The notes below the pieces were generated by a model. The model worked only from the letters and a program-made list of their open reading frames with translations, searched no databases and was not told the DNA's origin. DNA of 64,000 nucleotides from Zygotorulaspora mrakii (taxonomy: Eukaryota; Ascomycota; Saccharomycetes; Saccharomycetales; Saccharomycetaceae), in assembly GCF_013402915.1 (NCBI RefSeq), contig NC_050723.1, positions 1,178,001 to 1,242,000 on the forward strand, written 5' to 3'. Every line of letters starts with the position of its first letter. The first letter of the stretch is position 1. Position numbers and translations under genes: made by a program. Below are positions 30,155-41,423 of the stretch, one piece after another.

Positions 30155-33100
30155 ATGAGGTACAGGACAAGCACTGGTGTAAAAAAATCATTGAGAGCTA
30201 AGGCACTCTGCAAACTCGCCAACTGTGCCCAAGATGATGCTAAGCAGGAAGATCTTTTTTCATCGGAATCAGGAGAAGGTTCAATGGACCCTCTGGAGTT
30301 TCTTTCCCAATCTCTTCCGCTTTCATATTCATCAGATGTCTCAAAACTTTACACTATTCCGTTTACCATCAGTGAATGGGAAGTATTGATGTCGTTGGGC
30401 CAGTCATCTCCCTCCTCATTGGAACGAGCCAAGCGCCTACTAAAGAATGTTATCTCACCCTACTTTTTAGAGTCCCCTAGACAAAGAGTTTCAGACCTTC
30501 TGGAGTACAAATTTAAAGCGGAAAATCTGAAGCATCCCAATGAGGTGCTTACCTTTCAACTGACGCGATTTTTGATTGACACTTGTTCACTTTATCCAGA
30601 CATGGTAAAGGAATGCTTTTCACTGATTGAACAACATTTGACCTTAACTGTGAAACTTTTGAATGAAAAATCCTCAAGTGTATTCTCTCTTATTGGATTT
30701 CTCAGTGCCTTTACTTTCGAAAATGATGCTACTCGTTTGACCATTGCTGTTTGGAAAACAGTGTCAGCACTGTTCCAAAAGGGAGAATTTCATTTGCAAA
30801 CTAGCTCCCACTACTCCAATGAAACGGCTGTTCGGTACCACGCAGCGCACAGAGAGGTATCTGACTCGCTTATTCTGAATTTGATGGCACAATTCCATGT
30901 CTCGCTAGCATGTCGTGTCCTCGAGGCACCTAAAAATAAGTCAGAGTTAAGTGAGTATCTCTTAAACATGCAGTTTCGTTCATATCAAGTGCAACAAAAT
31001 GAAATAACCTCTTCTGATGATAAAGCGATCATAGAAAACTTTTTTTGTACGTTGAACGAAAATATAGCACTTCTTCTGAGTATGTGCGACTTTGCATTTA
31101 AATATTGTGAGGATGTTACCACATTAGATCTATCTAATGATATCCGTGCTAAATTCTCGTTCGAGACAAGAGGTTACTTCATAGAATTTTTGATGTTGAT
31201 TCCATTTTATGAAACAATCGGCACAGAAAAAGGTGCAAAATTCACGTCTTTGGTGTGTGATTCGATCGATAAATTTTTGCTTTCAGAGCTTGTAAGCCCC
31301 AATTTGATTCAGGCAGTTATCTGCTCAGCATCTTTGTTGAACTATTTCACTGAAAAAGCTTCTTTGACCCTCCTTAGGATGTTCCCCTTACTGGTTTCGT
31401 CGCCCCATATCACTACATCGGAGGTTGCGAAATTCACTCAACTGTTTACGCTGGGACTAAAACCACTCAATGAAGACGCTGTAGTTACCACCGTCTATTC
31501 TCTAAATAATTTGCTTACGGTGACTGATAATGACACTGAATTAAAGGCAATTAGAGAAAGGAAAATGACCTTAACGTCGGCGTCAGATCATGACCGGATG
31601 ACAGATCTAACTAGAGGGAGAGCGCGCACAACTGATACTTTGGAGGTGATTGACAAAACGAATGCAGCCTTGTCTGGTTCTGTAGCTCATGATGTCAATG
31701 ACTTCAGCTCTACAGCTTATCACAGTATGCTTTTCAAGAATTGTGTCATCGCAGCCATCACCATTGCATCCTATTATGATGACCAAAGTATTACAGCTTT
31801 GGCAATCTCAATATTAACTCAGAAGGTAAGTGTAGTATCGAAAGAACTTGATTCTATCATTGTTGAATCATTAGCGAATTTAGTGGTCGAGACAACTGTA
31901 ACTGAACTGGCACTAATGATAAAATTTTACAAAGTTTCTTATGCTCAGGCTATGAAAAAAGGAAACCAGGCTCTTTTAAAGAGCATTCAAAAGGCTCGCA
32001 CAATGATATCGAAAGAGCTTTATTTGAAATGTTTTCGGACTGACCTATATTACTTAGTGCTGAATGACTTCCTGGAATCCATCACATCTTGTGGGGAGCT
32101 AGAGAAATCTGATCACTCCAAACAACATACAGAACTTTCTCACTTTGCTGAGGAAATCGTCACTTATTTGGACCCGTTAGCGGCTCTTTTACCCCCTCCT
32201 GGCAATATGCCGCTAAATCTTGGGAACGATGAGGCGATAACCAAAGGCTTCAGGAATATATGGTTCAATATGGTGATTCATGGGTTTCATTACGACTCTG
32301 ATCTTGTGAAGGAACACTATGTATCGCTGTTGACCATAGCTTTCAATACGCCCCCATTAGCTTCAGACTTCCCGGCTTCAAATAGGGAGGTCTCCTTAGA
32401 TATGAATGCAGTTTTACGAAGGAGTTCTTCGAATTCAAATCACAAACGACAAAAACAGGCAATTTCTAAGTATTTGTCGAGCAACCACGTTCAAGCAAGA
32501 ACCTTGTCAACACCAAAGATAATGTTTTTAGCTTCTACTGCTCTTCTAGAGACAATGAGATGTGAAGCTGGTGATTGCTCGAAGATTTTAAGGTACTATT
32601 GTGATCCTTCCACTGTTTCAAGTGGTATAGAGAAGTATATTGATGCTATATCAAATTCCTTGATTCGCAAGTATACCTTTCTAGTTCAATCCAATAATCC
32701 AACCTTATTTGGATCACAAGCTATTGCAGAACAGTTGAATGATTTGATTTTATGTTTGTCGCATAGAAATGCCCTTCTCCAAAATGCTGCCTTCCAGTGC
32801 TGTGACATTTTCATTCGTAGTTTGCCATCTGCGTTATGCCATCATAAATCTTTATTCACTCTATTGGATTTGATGACAACACTTTTTGATAGTGTTCTTG
32901 ATTGCGAAACCAATAAATTTGAGCCTCATTACGAGTTTGTATTGAAGCACTCCGGTATCAAAATATTGCTACCTGATGCAGCAATATGGAGAAAGTCAAC
33001 TTTGGAAAGGTTACAAGGTTCTGCCAGAGAGTGGGTGAAGATTATACTCAACAAAGCTAATGATGACACAAAGATTCTGTTGCAATCATACATTGCAGAC

Positions 33101-35869
33101 TTGACTCAATTCAGTCGTATAGATAATGTGGAGTATGGTGTGTCCTTTGCAATGGATATGGCAGGGTCGATATTGGGACCTGATAGAGAGCTTTCTAAAT
33201 TGACTTGCGTGGGTAAAGAGAAACCCAATACAATATCTAGATTTATATCACAACACTCATGGAGGTCCAAGAATCTGGTAGACACCGCCGTTATTTCCTC
33301 CCCCCGAGACATCGCGACTCAAATCCAATCACATATTGAAAATATTAGAAAGGCCTTAGAAGCAGGTAGCACAATATCCTTCACTGATATGACGGTGTTT
33401 TTCGATCTTTCAACAGCTTCTTTGCTTTTGGATAAATGTCCTGCGGCATCACTGGTATTTGATTTAGTCCATATTCCCTTTGCAATATTTACATCATCAG
33501 CTCTGAAGATCGCCAGCAATGTTTGGTTAACAATTATAAAAGAACGACAAGATCTCGCTCATATTCTGCTAGCTGAAATTGGATATTGTTGGATGCAGTC
33601 CATTGATAACCGAGTTGGTCTTTTCTCTCGTAAGCATGATCTTAAAAGAGAAGAGAATCAAAAAATGGAATATGCACCGTACGACAAGAAAGCTATTAAT
33701 CGGGATGCTCTGATTGTTTCTCAGTCTTTTCAACCACACAGGCACGTCATTAGGTTCTTCACTTCTCATTTTGAAGGCACGTCTTACCAAAGTGAATCGT
33801 TGTTGAAATTATTCACCCAATGGGTTCTGCATGGTTTGAATCATTTGAACCAGGCTTCTTTTCATCCTTATGCTCGTATGGCACGTCATGATCTGCTGAA
33901 CTTCGCTCTATCGGTTCTAGATGTCCATAGAAAGCAAAATTCAAAATTCATCAGGGCTCTATGTCGTGCTATCGTATCGGGCGGGCTCACTTGGTTTAAG
34001 AAGTCCATGTCTTGGCCATTCGGTTCCAACCAATTGAAAATAAAAGCTGATTTAACTAATACAGCTCACTTGTATTCTTCTTTGGGCAAATTCTCTGATT
34101 TAATGAGTAGTCATTGTGGTAACAGATTTAGGCTATTGCAATATTTTCTCCTGAGCGAAATTAACTGTATCGAAACGTGGTTATCTCCATTGAGCAAGAT
34201 TGAAAATGATTTAGGACGGGAACCCAATACAGACCTACTACAATCTGCTTTCGATGTTGATCCAAAATTGGCAGTAACATTCTTCGAAAGATACCGGTTC
34301 AGGAAATTTGAAGATGCACTTGCCACGTTGATTGTCACTAACCCCTCACATTTTGTTGGCGTACCAGAGGCGCTAGATTTTTACTTGCTAAGCGGAGAAA
34401 CCTCAAGACGCAAAAGCTCGATGCACCACATCGTGTATTGGTGCCCGGTTGATCCTTTGAAGTCAATCAATCTATTTCTGCCACCATGGAATACAAATAC
34501 TTTCCTTTTACAGTACTGCGTTTTCTCGCTAGAGTGGCATGATGTTAATGTAACTTTCTTTTATGTTCCTCAGATCACGCAATGTTTAAGGTACGATAGC
34601 ACTGGTTATGTGGAAAGGTTAATTTTGGACACAGCAAAAACAAACGAGCTCTTTGCCCATCAAATTATCTGGAATATGCTTGCAAACAGCTATAAAGACG
34701 ATGAGGGAATTGTCGAAGATGAGCTAAAACCCAAGCTGGATCATGTACGCAACAAGCTGGTTGCAACATTCAGCGGCTCAAAATATGACTTCTACGAAAA
34801 AGAGTTTGGATTTTTCGATGAGGTAACGAGTATATCAGGAAAATTAAAGCCGTATATCAAGAAGAGCAAAGCTGAAAAGAAACAAAAGATAGATGAGGAG
34901 ATGAAAAAGATCAAAATCCGTCCGAACGTTTATTTACCATCAAATCCGGATGGTGTGGTTATCGATATCAATCGTAAGAGCGGTAAACCGCTCCAATCAC
35001 ATGCAAAGGCTCCATTTATGGCAACTTTCAAAATAAAAAAGACCGTTACTGATAGTGAAAGTGGAGAAAAAGTTGAAATTGAAAAGTGGCAAGCAGCGAT
35101 TTTTAAAGTCGGGGACGACTGTAGACAAGATGTGCTGGCCTTACAGCTGATTTCAATTTTCAGAACAGTCTGGGCGAATATCGGTCTCAATATCTACGTG
35201 TTCCCATACAGAGTGACAGCAACTGCGCCAGGGTGCGGTGTCATTGACGTATTGCCGAACTCGATATCTCGAGACATGCTGGGGCGTGAAGCGGTCAACG
35301 GACTGTACGAGTATTTCGTCACAAAATTCGGAGACGAGAGCACGATCGAATTCCAAAATGCGCGGAACAATTTTGTCAAATCGTTGGCTGGCTATAGTGT
35401 CATTTCGTACCTTTTACAATTCAAAGACAGACACAATGGTAACATAATGTACGATGAGCAAGGCCATTGTCTGCACATCGATTTCGGCTTCATCTTCGAT
35501 ATAGTTCCTGGTGGTGTCAAGTTCGAAGCCGTGCCATTCAAGCTGACCAAAGAAATGGTCAGGATCATGGGCGGATCGCAAGACACGCAAGCATACCACG
35601 ACTTCGAGGAGCTATGCATTCAAGCCTACCTATCCGCAAGACCGCACATGGACGCAATCATTGAGTGTGTCAAAGCAATGCTAGACAGTGGGTTGCCGTG
35701 CTTCAAAGGTTTGAAGACCATAAAGCATCTGCAAAACAGGTTTCAGCAGAACCGGTCAGATCACGAGGCCGCACTGTTTATGAAGGGTCTGATCAAGAAA
35801 AGTTACGAAAGTCTGTTCACCAAGGGCTACGACGAGTTCCAGAGACTGACAAACGGTATACCGTACTGA
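30155..35869 (+). CDS. STT4: Phosphatidylinositol 4-kinase Stt4
   Basis: 1904 residues (S. cerevisiae 1900). Type III PI4-kinase alpha that makes PI4P at the plasma membrane, working with Efr3 and Ypp1. The long helical N-terminal region is followed by the lipid-kinase-unique/PIK helical domain (about 1280-1500) and the kinase domain from about 1590 (SHAKAPFMATFKIKK, phosphate-binding region; FKVGDDCRQDVLALQ). The catalytic loop FKDRHNGNIM has its Asp at residue 1758, followed by HIDFGFIFD metal binding. It ends in the conserved C-terminal helix with KGYDEFQRLTNGIPY. There is an ATG at the conserved N-terminus and no introns. It is divergent from UBC12 and followed by ACO1 on the same strand, as in S. 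cerevisiae. Confidence 0.98.
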   Translation: MRYRTSTGVKKSLRAKALCKLANCAQDDAKQEDLFSSESGEGSMDPLEFLSQSLPLSYSSDVSKLYTIPFTISEWEVLMSLGQSSPSSLERAKRLLKNVISPYFLESPRQRVSDLLEYKFKAENLKHPNEVLTFQLTRFLIDTCSLYPDMVKECFSLIEQHLTLTVKLLNEKSSSVFSLIGFLSAFTFENDATRLTIAVWKTVSALFQKGEFHLQTSSHYSNETAVRYHAAHREVSDSLILNLMAQFHVSLACRVLEAPKNKSELSEYLLNMQFRSYQVQQNEITSSDDKAIIENFFCTLNENIALLLSMCDFAFKYCEDVTTLDLSNDIRAKFSFETRGYFIEFLMLIPFYETIGTEKGAKFTSLVCDSIDKFLLSELVSPNLIQAVICSASLLNYFTEKASLTLLRMFPLLVSSPHITTSEVAKFTQLFTLGLKPLNEDAVVTTVYSLNNLLTVTDNDTELKAIRERKMTLTSASDHDRMTDLTRGRARTTDTLEVIDKTNAALSGSVAHDVNDFSSTAYHSMLFKNCVIAAITIASYYDDQSITALAISILTQKVSVVSKELDSIIVESLANLVVETTVTELALMIKFYKVSYAQAMKKGNQALLKSIQKARTMISKELYLKCFRTDLYYLVLNDFLESITSCGELEKSDHSKQHTELSHFAEEIVTYLDPLAALLPPPGNMPLNLGNDEAITKGFRNIWFNMVIHGFHYDSDLVKEHYVSLLTIAFNTPPLASDFPASNREVSLDMNAVLRRSSSNSNHKRQKQAISKYLSSNHVQARTLSTPKIMFLASTALLETMRCEAGDCSKILRYYCDPSTVSSGIEKYIDAISNSLIRKYTFLVQSNNPTLFGSQAIAEQLNDLILCLSHRNALLQNAAFQCCDIFIRSLPSALCHHKSLFTLLDLMTTLFDSVLDCETNKFEPHYEFVLKHSGIKILLPDAAIWRKSTLERLQGSAREWVKIILNKANDDTKILLQSYIADLTQFSRIDNVEYGVSFAMDMAGSILGPDRELSKLTCVGKEKPNTISRFISQHSWRSKNLVDTAVISSPRDIATQIQSHIENIRKALEAGSTISFTDMTVFFDLSTASLLLDKCPAASLVFDLVHIPFAIFTSSALKIASNVWLTIIKERQDLAHILLAEIGYCWMQSIDNRVGLFSRKHDLKREENQKMEYAPYDKKAINRDALIVSQSFQPHRHVIRFFTSHFEGTSYQSESLLKLFTQWVLHGLNHLNQASFHPYARMARHDLLNFALSVLDVHRKQNSKFIRALCRAIVSGGLTWFKKSMSWPFGSNQLKIKADLTNTAHLYSSLGKFSDLMSSHCGNRFRLLQYFLLSEINCIETWLSPLSKIENDLGREPNTDLLQSAFDVDPKLAVTFFERYRFRKFEDALATLIVTNPSHFVGVPEALDFYLLSGETSRRKSSMHHIVYWCPVDPLKSINLFLPPWNTNTFLLQYCVFSLEWHDVNVTFFYVPQITQCLRYDSTGYVERLILDTAKTNELFAHQIIWNMLANSYKDDEGIVEDELKPKLDHVRNKLVATFSGSKYDFYEKEFGFFDEVTSISGKLKPYIKKSKAEKKQKIDEEMKKIKIRPNVYLPSNPDGVVIDINRKSGKPLQSHAKAPFMATFKIKKTVTDSESGEKVEIEKWQAAIFKVGDDCRQDVLALQLISIFRTVWANIGLNIYVFPYRVTATAPGCGVIDVLPNSISRDMLGREAVNGLYEYFVTKFGDESTIEFQNARNNFVKSLAGYSVISYLLQFKDRHNGNIMYDEQGHCLHIDFGFIFDIVPGGVKFEAVPFKLTKEMVRIMGGSQDTQAYHDFEELCIQAYLSARPHMDAIIECVKAMLDSGLPCFKGLKTIKHLQNRFQQNRSDHEAALFMKGLIKKSYESLFTKGYDEFQRLTNGIPY

Positions 35870-36683
35870 AGAACACCGCAAGCCCGCACACCCAACTAAC
35901 CGACCACGGACCCGCGTCCACATGACCATATGCCGAACCTCGGACCCGCCCCTCGTCGATCTCTCCGGAGAACGCGTGACCGAAAGTCGGATCCGAAACT
36001 TTTTTCAACCCAGCTGCATTCGCAAAGAAAAGGGGGCAGCAGTCCTGGAACAAGCGCGTCCTTCACAGAAATGTGTGTGGTCACACGTGAAGAGAATTTG
36101 TTCTTGTTTTTCCCTTTTGCGTCAAAGATCCAATCAAAAGTTGATGACCGCGCTGATTTCTAGCCGACAAATTCGAATCGGAGGCGATATCATGTAATTT
36201 GATTCCCAAGGTGATGCTTATTGCCCTGCGGAGGTTCAAGGGGCAGTTAACGAAGTGCCAGTTGCAGAAAAATTTGGGGAGAATACTTTTTTAGGTATGC
36301 GCATGGTTGTCGGGTAGAATAAGAAGACTTCCCTTTTTATTGATTCGACGTAATTCAATATTTATACATATATATATACATATATGGTTGTGTATGTGCA
36401 GGTACTTTCACTATCAGGTTTGTTGATATACTAATTTTTGGTTTGTTACTCTCACTTCGGTAAGTTTCTTTTAAGACTGTTAAGGGCGTATTCATTTGTC
36501 GAACACGTTGGTTGATCACACACTGCAGTTCAATCGTACTCAGTTCGTCTCATAAGAGCAGTATAGGGGTCGTTAGTTGCACTATATCGAACAGTATCCA
36601 CCGGTCGGCAGCTTGATCTATTTGAACGTGTTGGTATATCCAGGATCAGCGGTATCGGAATAATATAATATACGTGGGAAACG
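35870..36683. other. Intergenic region STT4-ACO1 (ACO1 promoter)
   Basis: 814 bp. It holds a GGTCAC element (36079-36084, Rtg1/Rtg3 R-box core GTCAC), a CCAAT box (36130-36134, Hap-complex type), and a TA/CATA-rich stretch at 36358-36385 that may serve as a TATA region. S. cerevisiae ACO1 is under RTG and HAP control, so these sites are plausible but short. No gene seen. Confidence 0.4.
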
Positions 36684-39017
36684 ATGTTGTCTGCACGTAA
36701 TACTCTCTTGAAGAGATCCAATAGGGGATTGGCAACGGTCGCCAATCTGACCAGGGACTCCAAGGTTCATCAAAATTTACTAGAAGATCACTCCTTCATC
36801 AACTACAAGCAAAACTTGGAATATGTGGACATTGTCAGAAAGAGATTGAATAGACCATTGACGTATGCGGAGAAGATTCTGTACGGGCATCTAGATAACC
36901 CGCATGAGCAGGAAATTCAAAGAGGTGTCTCGTACTTGAAGCTAAGACCTGATCGTGTTGCATGTCAGGATGCTACGGCACAAATGGCTATTCTTCAATT
37001 CATGTCAGCTGGTTTGCCGCAAGTTGCCAAGCCAGTCACAGTTCATTGTGACCATTTGATCCAAGCGCAATTGGGTGGTGCCAAAGATTTGAAAAGAGCT
37101 ATAGACCTAAACAAGGAAGTTTATGATTTCTTATCCAGTTCAACCGCAAAGTATAACATGGGTTTTTGGAAACCTGGTTCTGGTATTATTCACCAAATTG
37201 TCCTCGAAAATTATGCATTCCCAGGTGCTTTGATCATTGGTACAGATTCACATACTCCAAATGCTGGTGGTTTGGGTCAATTAGCCATTGGTGTTGGTGG
37301 TGCTGATGCCGTTGATGTCATGTCGGATTTAGCATGGGAATTGAAAGCTCCAAAAATTCTGGGTGTTAAACTTACCGGTAAAATGAATGGCTGGACATCT
37401 CCAAAGGATATCATTTTGAAATTAGCTGGTATTACGACTGTGAAAGGTGGTACTGGTAAAATCGTTGAATACTTTGGTGACGGTGTTGACACCTTCTCTG
37501 CTACAGGCATGGGTACCATTTGTAATATGGGTGCGGAAATTGGTGCAACTACATCAGTTTTCCCATTCAACAAGTCAATGGTTGAGTATCTAGATGCTAC
37601 AAAACGTGATAAAATTGCAGAGTTTGCTCAATTGTACAAATCTGATTTATTATCAGCTGACAAAGATTCTGAATATGATGAAGTTGTTGAAATTAATTTG
37701 AATGATTTAGAGCCATATGTTAATGGACCATTCACTCCAGATTTAGCTACCCCAATTTCAAAAATGAAAGATGTTGCCGTTAAAAACAAGTGGCCATTAG
37801 AGGTTAAAGTTGGTTTGATTGGTTCATGCACTAACTCATCCTATGAAGATATGTCGCGTGCTGCTTCAATTGTTAAGGATGCAACCGATCATGGTTTGAA
37901 GGCCAAATCAATCTTCACAGTTACTCCAGGTTCTGAACAAATCAGAGCAACAATTGCTCGTGATGGTCAATTGGACACTTTCAAGGAGTTTGGCGGTGTT
38001 GTTTTAGCAAATGCATGTGGTCCTTGTATTGGTCAGTGGGATCGTAAAGATATTAAGAAGGGTGACAAGAATACTATCGTGTCATCTTTCAACAGAAATT
38101 TCACCTCAAGAAATGATGGTAATCCAGAAACGCATTCATTCGTTGCTTCCCCAGAGTTAACGATTGCTTTCGCTATAGCTGGTGATTTGAGATTCAACCC
38201 ATTAACGGATAAATTGAAGGATAAAGATGGAAATGAATTTTTATTGAAACCACCAACTGGTGTTGGTTTACCAACTAAAGGTTATGATCCAGGTGAGAAC
38301 ACCTATCAAGCTCCACCAAAGGATCGCAACACTGTTAACGTACAAGTTTCACCAACTTCAGATCGTTTACAACTATTGAAACCTTTCAAGCCATGGGATG
38401 GTAAAGACGCATTAAACATGCCAATCTTAATCAAATCTTTGGGTAAGACCACCACTGATCATATTTCTATGGCTGGCCCATGGTTGAAATACAGAGGTCA
38501 TTTGGAAAACATTTCTAACAACTATATGATTGGTGCTATAAATGCTGAAAATAAAAAGGCTAACAGTATCAGAAATGTTTACACTGGTGTGTATAAGGGA
38601 GTACCTGAAACAGCCAGGGATTACAGAGATGAAGGGATTAGATGGGTAGTTATTGGTGATGAAAATTTCGGAGAAGGTTCCTCCCGTGAACATGCCGCTT
38701 TGGAACCAAGGTTTTTGGGTGGTTTCGCAATTATTACAAAATCATTTGCTCGTATCCATGAAACCAACTTAAAGAAACAGGGTTTGCTCCCATTGAACTT
38801 CAAAAATCCTGCTGACTATGATAAGATCAATCCTGATGATAGAATTGATATCCTTGGATTGACTGAATTTGCTCCAGGTAAAAATTTGGTTATGAGAGTT
38901 CATCCAAAGAATGGTGAACCATGGGACTGTGAACTAACACATACCTTTAATAAAGAACAAATCGAATGGTTTAAAGCCGGTTCAGCCTTGAATAAAATCA
39001 AAAGTGACAAGGCTTAG
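36684..39017 (+). CDS. ACO1: Mitochondrial aconitate hydratase Aco1
   Basis: 777 residues (S. cerevisiae 778). TCA-cycle enzyme converting citrate to isocitrate, also a mitochondrial nucleoid protein in S. cerevisiae. The N-terminus is a mitochondrial presequence rich in Arg, Ser and Leu. The three [4Fe-4S] ligands are at Cys382 (SCTNSS) and Cys445/Cys448 (ACGPCIGQW), the same numbers as in the S. cerevisiae precursor. The swivel domain has [16 protein letters not shown] with the catalytic Ser. Codon use is strongly biased (GGT, GGC-poor, TTG, AAG), as expected for a highly expressed gene. Confidence 0.98.
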   Translation: MLSARNTLLKRSNRGLATVANLTRDSKVHQNLLEDHSFINYKQNLEYVDIVRKRLNRPLTYAEKILYGHLDNPHEQEIQRGVSYLKLRPDRVACQDATAQMAILQFMSAGLPQVAKPVTVHCDHLIQAQLGGAKDLKRAIDLNKEVYDFLSSSTAKYNMGFWKPGSGIIHQIVLENYAFPGALIIGTDSHTPNAGGLGQLAIGVGGADAVDVMSDLAWELKAPKILGVKLTGKMNGWTSPKDIILKLAGITTVKGGTGKIVEYFGDGVDTFSATGMGTICNMGAEIGATTSVFPFNKSMVEYLDATKRDKIAEFAQLYKSDLLSADKDSEYDEVVEINLNDLEPYVNGPFTPDLATPISKMKDVAVKNKWPLEVKVGLIGSCTNSSYEDMSRAASIVKDATDHGLKAKSIFTVTPGSEQIRATIARDGQLDTFKEFGGVVLANACGPCIGQWDRKDIKKGDKNTIVSSFNRNFTSRNDGNPETHSFVASPELTIAFAIAGDLRFNPLTDKLKDKDGNEFLLKPPTGVGLPTKGYDPGENTYQAPPKDRNTVNVQVSPTSDRLQLLKPFKPWDGKDALNMPILIKSLGKTTTDHISMAGPWLKYRGHLENISNNYMIGAINAENKKANSIRNVYTGVYKGVPETARDYRDEGIRWVVIGDENFGEGSSREHAALEPRFLGGFAIITKSFARIHETNLKKQGLLPLNFKNPADYDKINPDDRIDILGLTEFAPGKNLVMRVHPKNGEPWDCELTHTFNKEQIEWFKAGSALNKIKSDKA

Positions 39018-39312
39018 TTAAGTTAGCTTAGAGATTGTTTTCTTCTTTTAAGGACATTTCCGCTCTGCTACTTTTTTGATGCCACTGTAATTAATCATTC
39101 TTTAATGTTATTATGCTAACACTCACATATTTATATTATTTATTTATTTTATTTATTTAGTACATTATTACCGTACCAGCATTTTTCGGATCCCCGTAAA
39201 GGCGTGTACTGAAGAGTCCAAAAAATGAAAAGTTATCAGTTCCAATATGTCATGAGAGGAGGTTGAGATTTTCAATCAATCATCTTTTTTGCAAAAAAAG
39301 ATGCCACAAATA
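39018..39312. other. 3' region of ACO1 up to tRNA-Ile
   Basis: 295 bp, AT-rich with repeated ATTT units at about 39128-39160. No gene. A T7 run on the minus strand downstream of the tRNA-Ile gene (near 39292-39298) can act as the Pol III terminator. Confidence 0.5.
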
Positions 39313-39386
39313 TGGTCTCTAGCGGGATCGAACCGCTGATCCCCGCGTTATTAGCACGGTGCCTTAACCAACTGGGCCAAGAGACC
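39313..39386 (-). tRNA. tRNA-Ile (AAU)
   Basis: A 74-nt cloverleaf on the minus strand, starting GGTCTCTTGGCCC and ending in discriminator A. Anticodon AAT in CTAATAAC, A box GGCCCAGTTGG, B box GGTTCGATCCC. It has no intron and the CCA is not encoded. LTRs lie just upstream (higher coordinates), the usual landing zone of Ty1-like elements. Confidence 0.97.
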
Positions 39387-39436
39387 AAATAATATTATGA
39401 TGTAATATTTCTATACGGTAGGTCATATTCATCTTA

Positions 39437-39489
39437 TATCATGGATGACACTATTATGATGTTCAATTAGAGATATATAAATCCTTAAT
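39437..39489 (-). repeat. LTR fragment, minus orientation (gag-proximal end)
   Basis: Matches the reverse complement of the LTR part around the gag start (ATGATGTTCAATTAGAGATATATA), about 50 bp upstream of tRNA-Ile. Together with 39985-40097 it looks like one minus-strand LTR now interrupted by the plus-strand LTR at 39490. Confidence 0.7.
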
Positions 39490-39984
39490 TGTTGAAATAT
39501 AAATCGATATTGTAAGATATAGTAAAGAGATGACTTATAAGCATCAGAAACAAAACAATTGGTCTGTAAAGCAAAATAAACGAAGCCACATGAAGCCCTA
39601 ACAGAATATCAATCGATCCTGGAAAGATATCGGATGATAATCTATCGCGAGACGTTTACAATTCCGGAATCTGACTACGAAGGAGTTTATGGAATGAACA
39701 CGAAATAACAGTTGTACTGTGGATTCTATGGGACTAGAAATGGTGTAATGACGATGAAAATTCTTCACTCGTCGTCCTCTCTTATGGTTCAGTAGGTGCA
39801 AAATGTTAGGTATACATACTCACGTATTTTCCAGATATTAATCCAAGTTCAATTAGTTTTATCTCAATTCATGATATAAGAAACCAAGGAATTATATATC
39901 TCTATAATTAAATATCATAGTATCATCATCAATGTCTAACCAAGTTATAATCGACAACGTCGAAGAAAACATTCTTTCCAAATA
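39490..39984 (+). repeat. Solo LTR, 495 bp, plus orientation
   Basis: Starts TGTTGAAATATAAATCG and ends CCAAATA, exactly the length of the LTR at 51306. Like Ty1 deltas, it carries the start codon and first codons of gag near its 3' end (ATG at 39932). There is no matching 5-bp duplication at the two ends (TTAAT versus GTTAG), so it was probably rearranged after insertion. Confidence 0.85.
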
Positions 39985-40097
39985 GTTAGGGCTTCATCTG
40001 GCTTCGTTTATTTTGTTTTACAGACCAATTGTCTTGTTTCTGATTCTTATAAGTCATCTCTTTAATGTATCTTACAATATCGATTTATATTTCAACA
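39985..40097 (-). repeat. LTR fragment, minus orientation (first 113 bp of an LTR)
   Basis: The reverse complement of the first about 110 bp of the LTR, ending TTTCAACA at 40097. It directly abuts the plus-strand solo LTR and makes an inverted repeat with that LTR's beginning. Confidence 0.85.
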
Positions 40098-40204
40098 TTT
40101 TTATGTTATATTACATAGAAGGGGGAAGAAGTTCGGAGAAACAGTTAATACACAAAATACAAGCGACGAAGTTGGTGTAAGGAATTGTGTACTGCAACTT
40201 CAAT

Positions 40205-40479
40205 GTTTTGAGGAATTTTTAGTCACAACACATCTTATTAACACTCTACATTTCTATTTCTTGTTCCGTAGCATAGGTTCCCACGGAGTTAAAGTCCTTA
40301 AATGCAAACGCCTTGTGATAGATTGTAGGCCGAAGGCTCTTCAGATTCGCTTGATGATCCGTTGGGATTTCATCGGTCTTCATTTCATTCATTGTCAATG
40401 GGGAAAAAAGTATCACCTTCGACTTTCTCGGACTGCTAGTCTCTTGCTGATACTCTTGATGTCAGTCCCTCCTTCAACA
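40205..40479 (-). repeat. Decayed LTR relic, minus orientation
   Basis: Diverged but collinear with the minus-strand LTR: TTCTTGTTCCGTAGCATAG, then CGCCTTGTGATAGATTGTAGGCCGA, a GGGATTTCATC block, and an end TTCAACA at 40479. This looks like an old insertion at the same tRNA-Ile locus. Confidence 0.6.
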
Positions 40480-41423
40480 TATATAATGTAATATAATCAG
40501 CGGTTTTAAATGAAAAAATCCCAATTCTCAAAAAATAAACTTCTCTCCTAGGTAACTTATATCATATATTGATACTTGCCGAAAATTCGCCCTTCTGGGA
40601 TTTGGATGAAGTCTCATGCCAACGTTCGTCCGGTGGTCAACTGAACTCCTGTGAATAAAAGATTTTTCGGTTGGAATACATTAACGATTTTCTGGCCGCT
40701 TTTTGGTGTCATTCAGAAATATATAAAGATTTATGGAGCCAACTTAAATGGAATTTTGATTTTATCATTGCAATTAGCAGTAGCTGGTACAACTATCTAT
40801 TGAATGGCTACTTTCTCCATACTATCGGTCATTTTGTGTCGTATTCAGAAGAACTTCGAATCGCTAACGTTTGAGTCTGTTTGTTTTTTTGATTCTGTGC
40901 GACTGACCCTTAGGCATAGTAACCAGGGGAATATATTTTTCATTTGTATGAAAAGGCTTTCATTGCGCATTCTTCAAAAGCCTTAACAGACCCAAACGCA
41001 GTTTCGTTCAATCACATAAATTTAGGCCCGGGTCTGAACAGTAGCATGTAAATTTCAGCAGGTATTTCCATGTTTTGGCCTCTATAAAAGTAATCGTAGG
41101 ATATTCACGTGCAAGAGAATCACTATTTTCGATAAGACCAACAATTTGAAAGCCGCATCGCTTTCTTCATCTCGCCATTTTATTATTTGCAGAGCGATTT
41201 ACACGAGAGCGCATCCAATAGCTGAAAATATACCTCCTGAAGTAATATTCATTGACAGCCCTGTTCAGATTAGTGATGGTATTGAAAAGACAGCGGTCAC
41301 ATCCTTATCGAGGGTATAGTTGGGGCGCGGTTGGAAGTCTTCTAAAGGAAGAGGAACGATTGAGAGTTAGCTAATAGCTCCGTGCTGTTTGAATGCGTTG
41401 CAAACGTGACCAAGTAACGAAGT
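40480..41423. other. Intergenic region, LTR relic to ALG13
   Basis: About 940 bp downstream of ALG13. The short frames here (60-70 codons) are not protein-like. No tRNA or other feature recognised. It probably contains the junction between the ACO1 side and the ALG13 side of a rearrangement. Confidence 0.45.

Noticed and set aside
39598..39801. Open frame shared by two loci (also 50829-51062, minus strand)
   Set aside because: Identical because both lie antisense within the same LTR sequence; not a gene.
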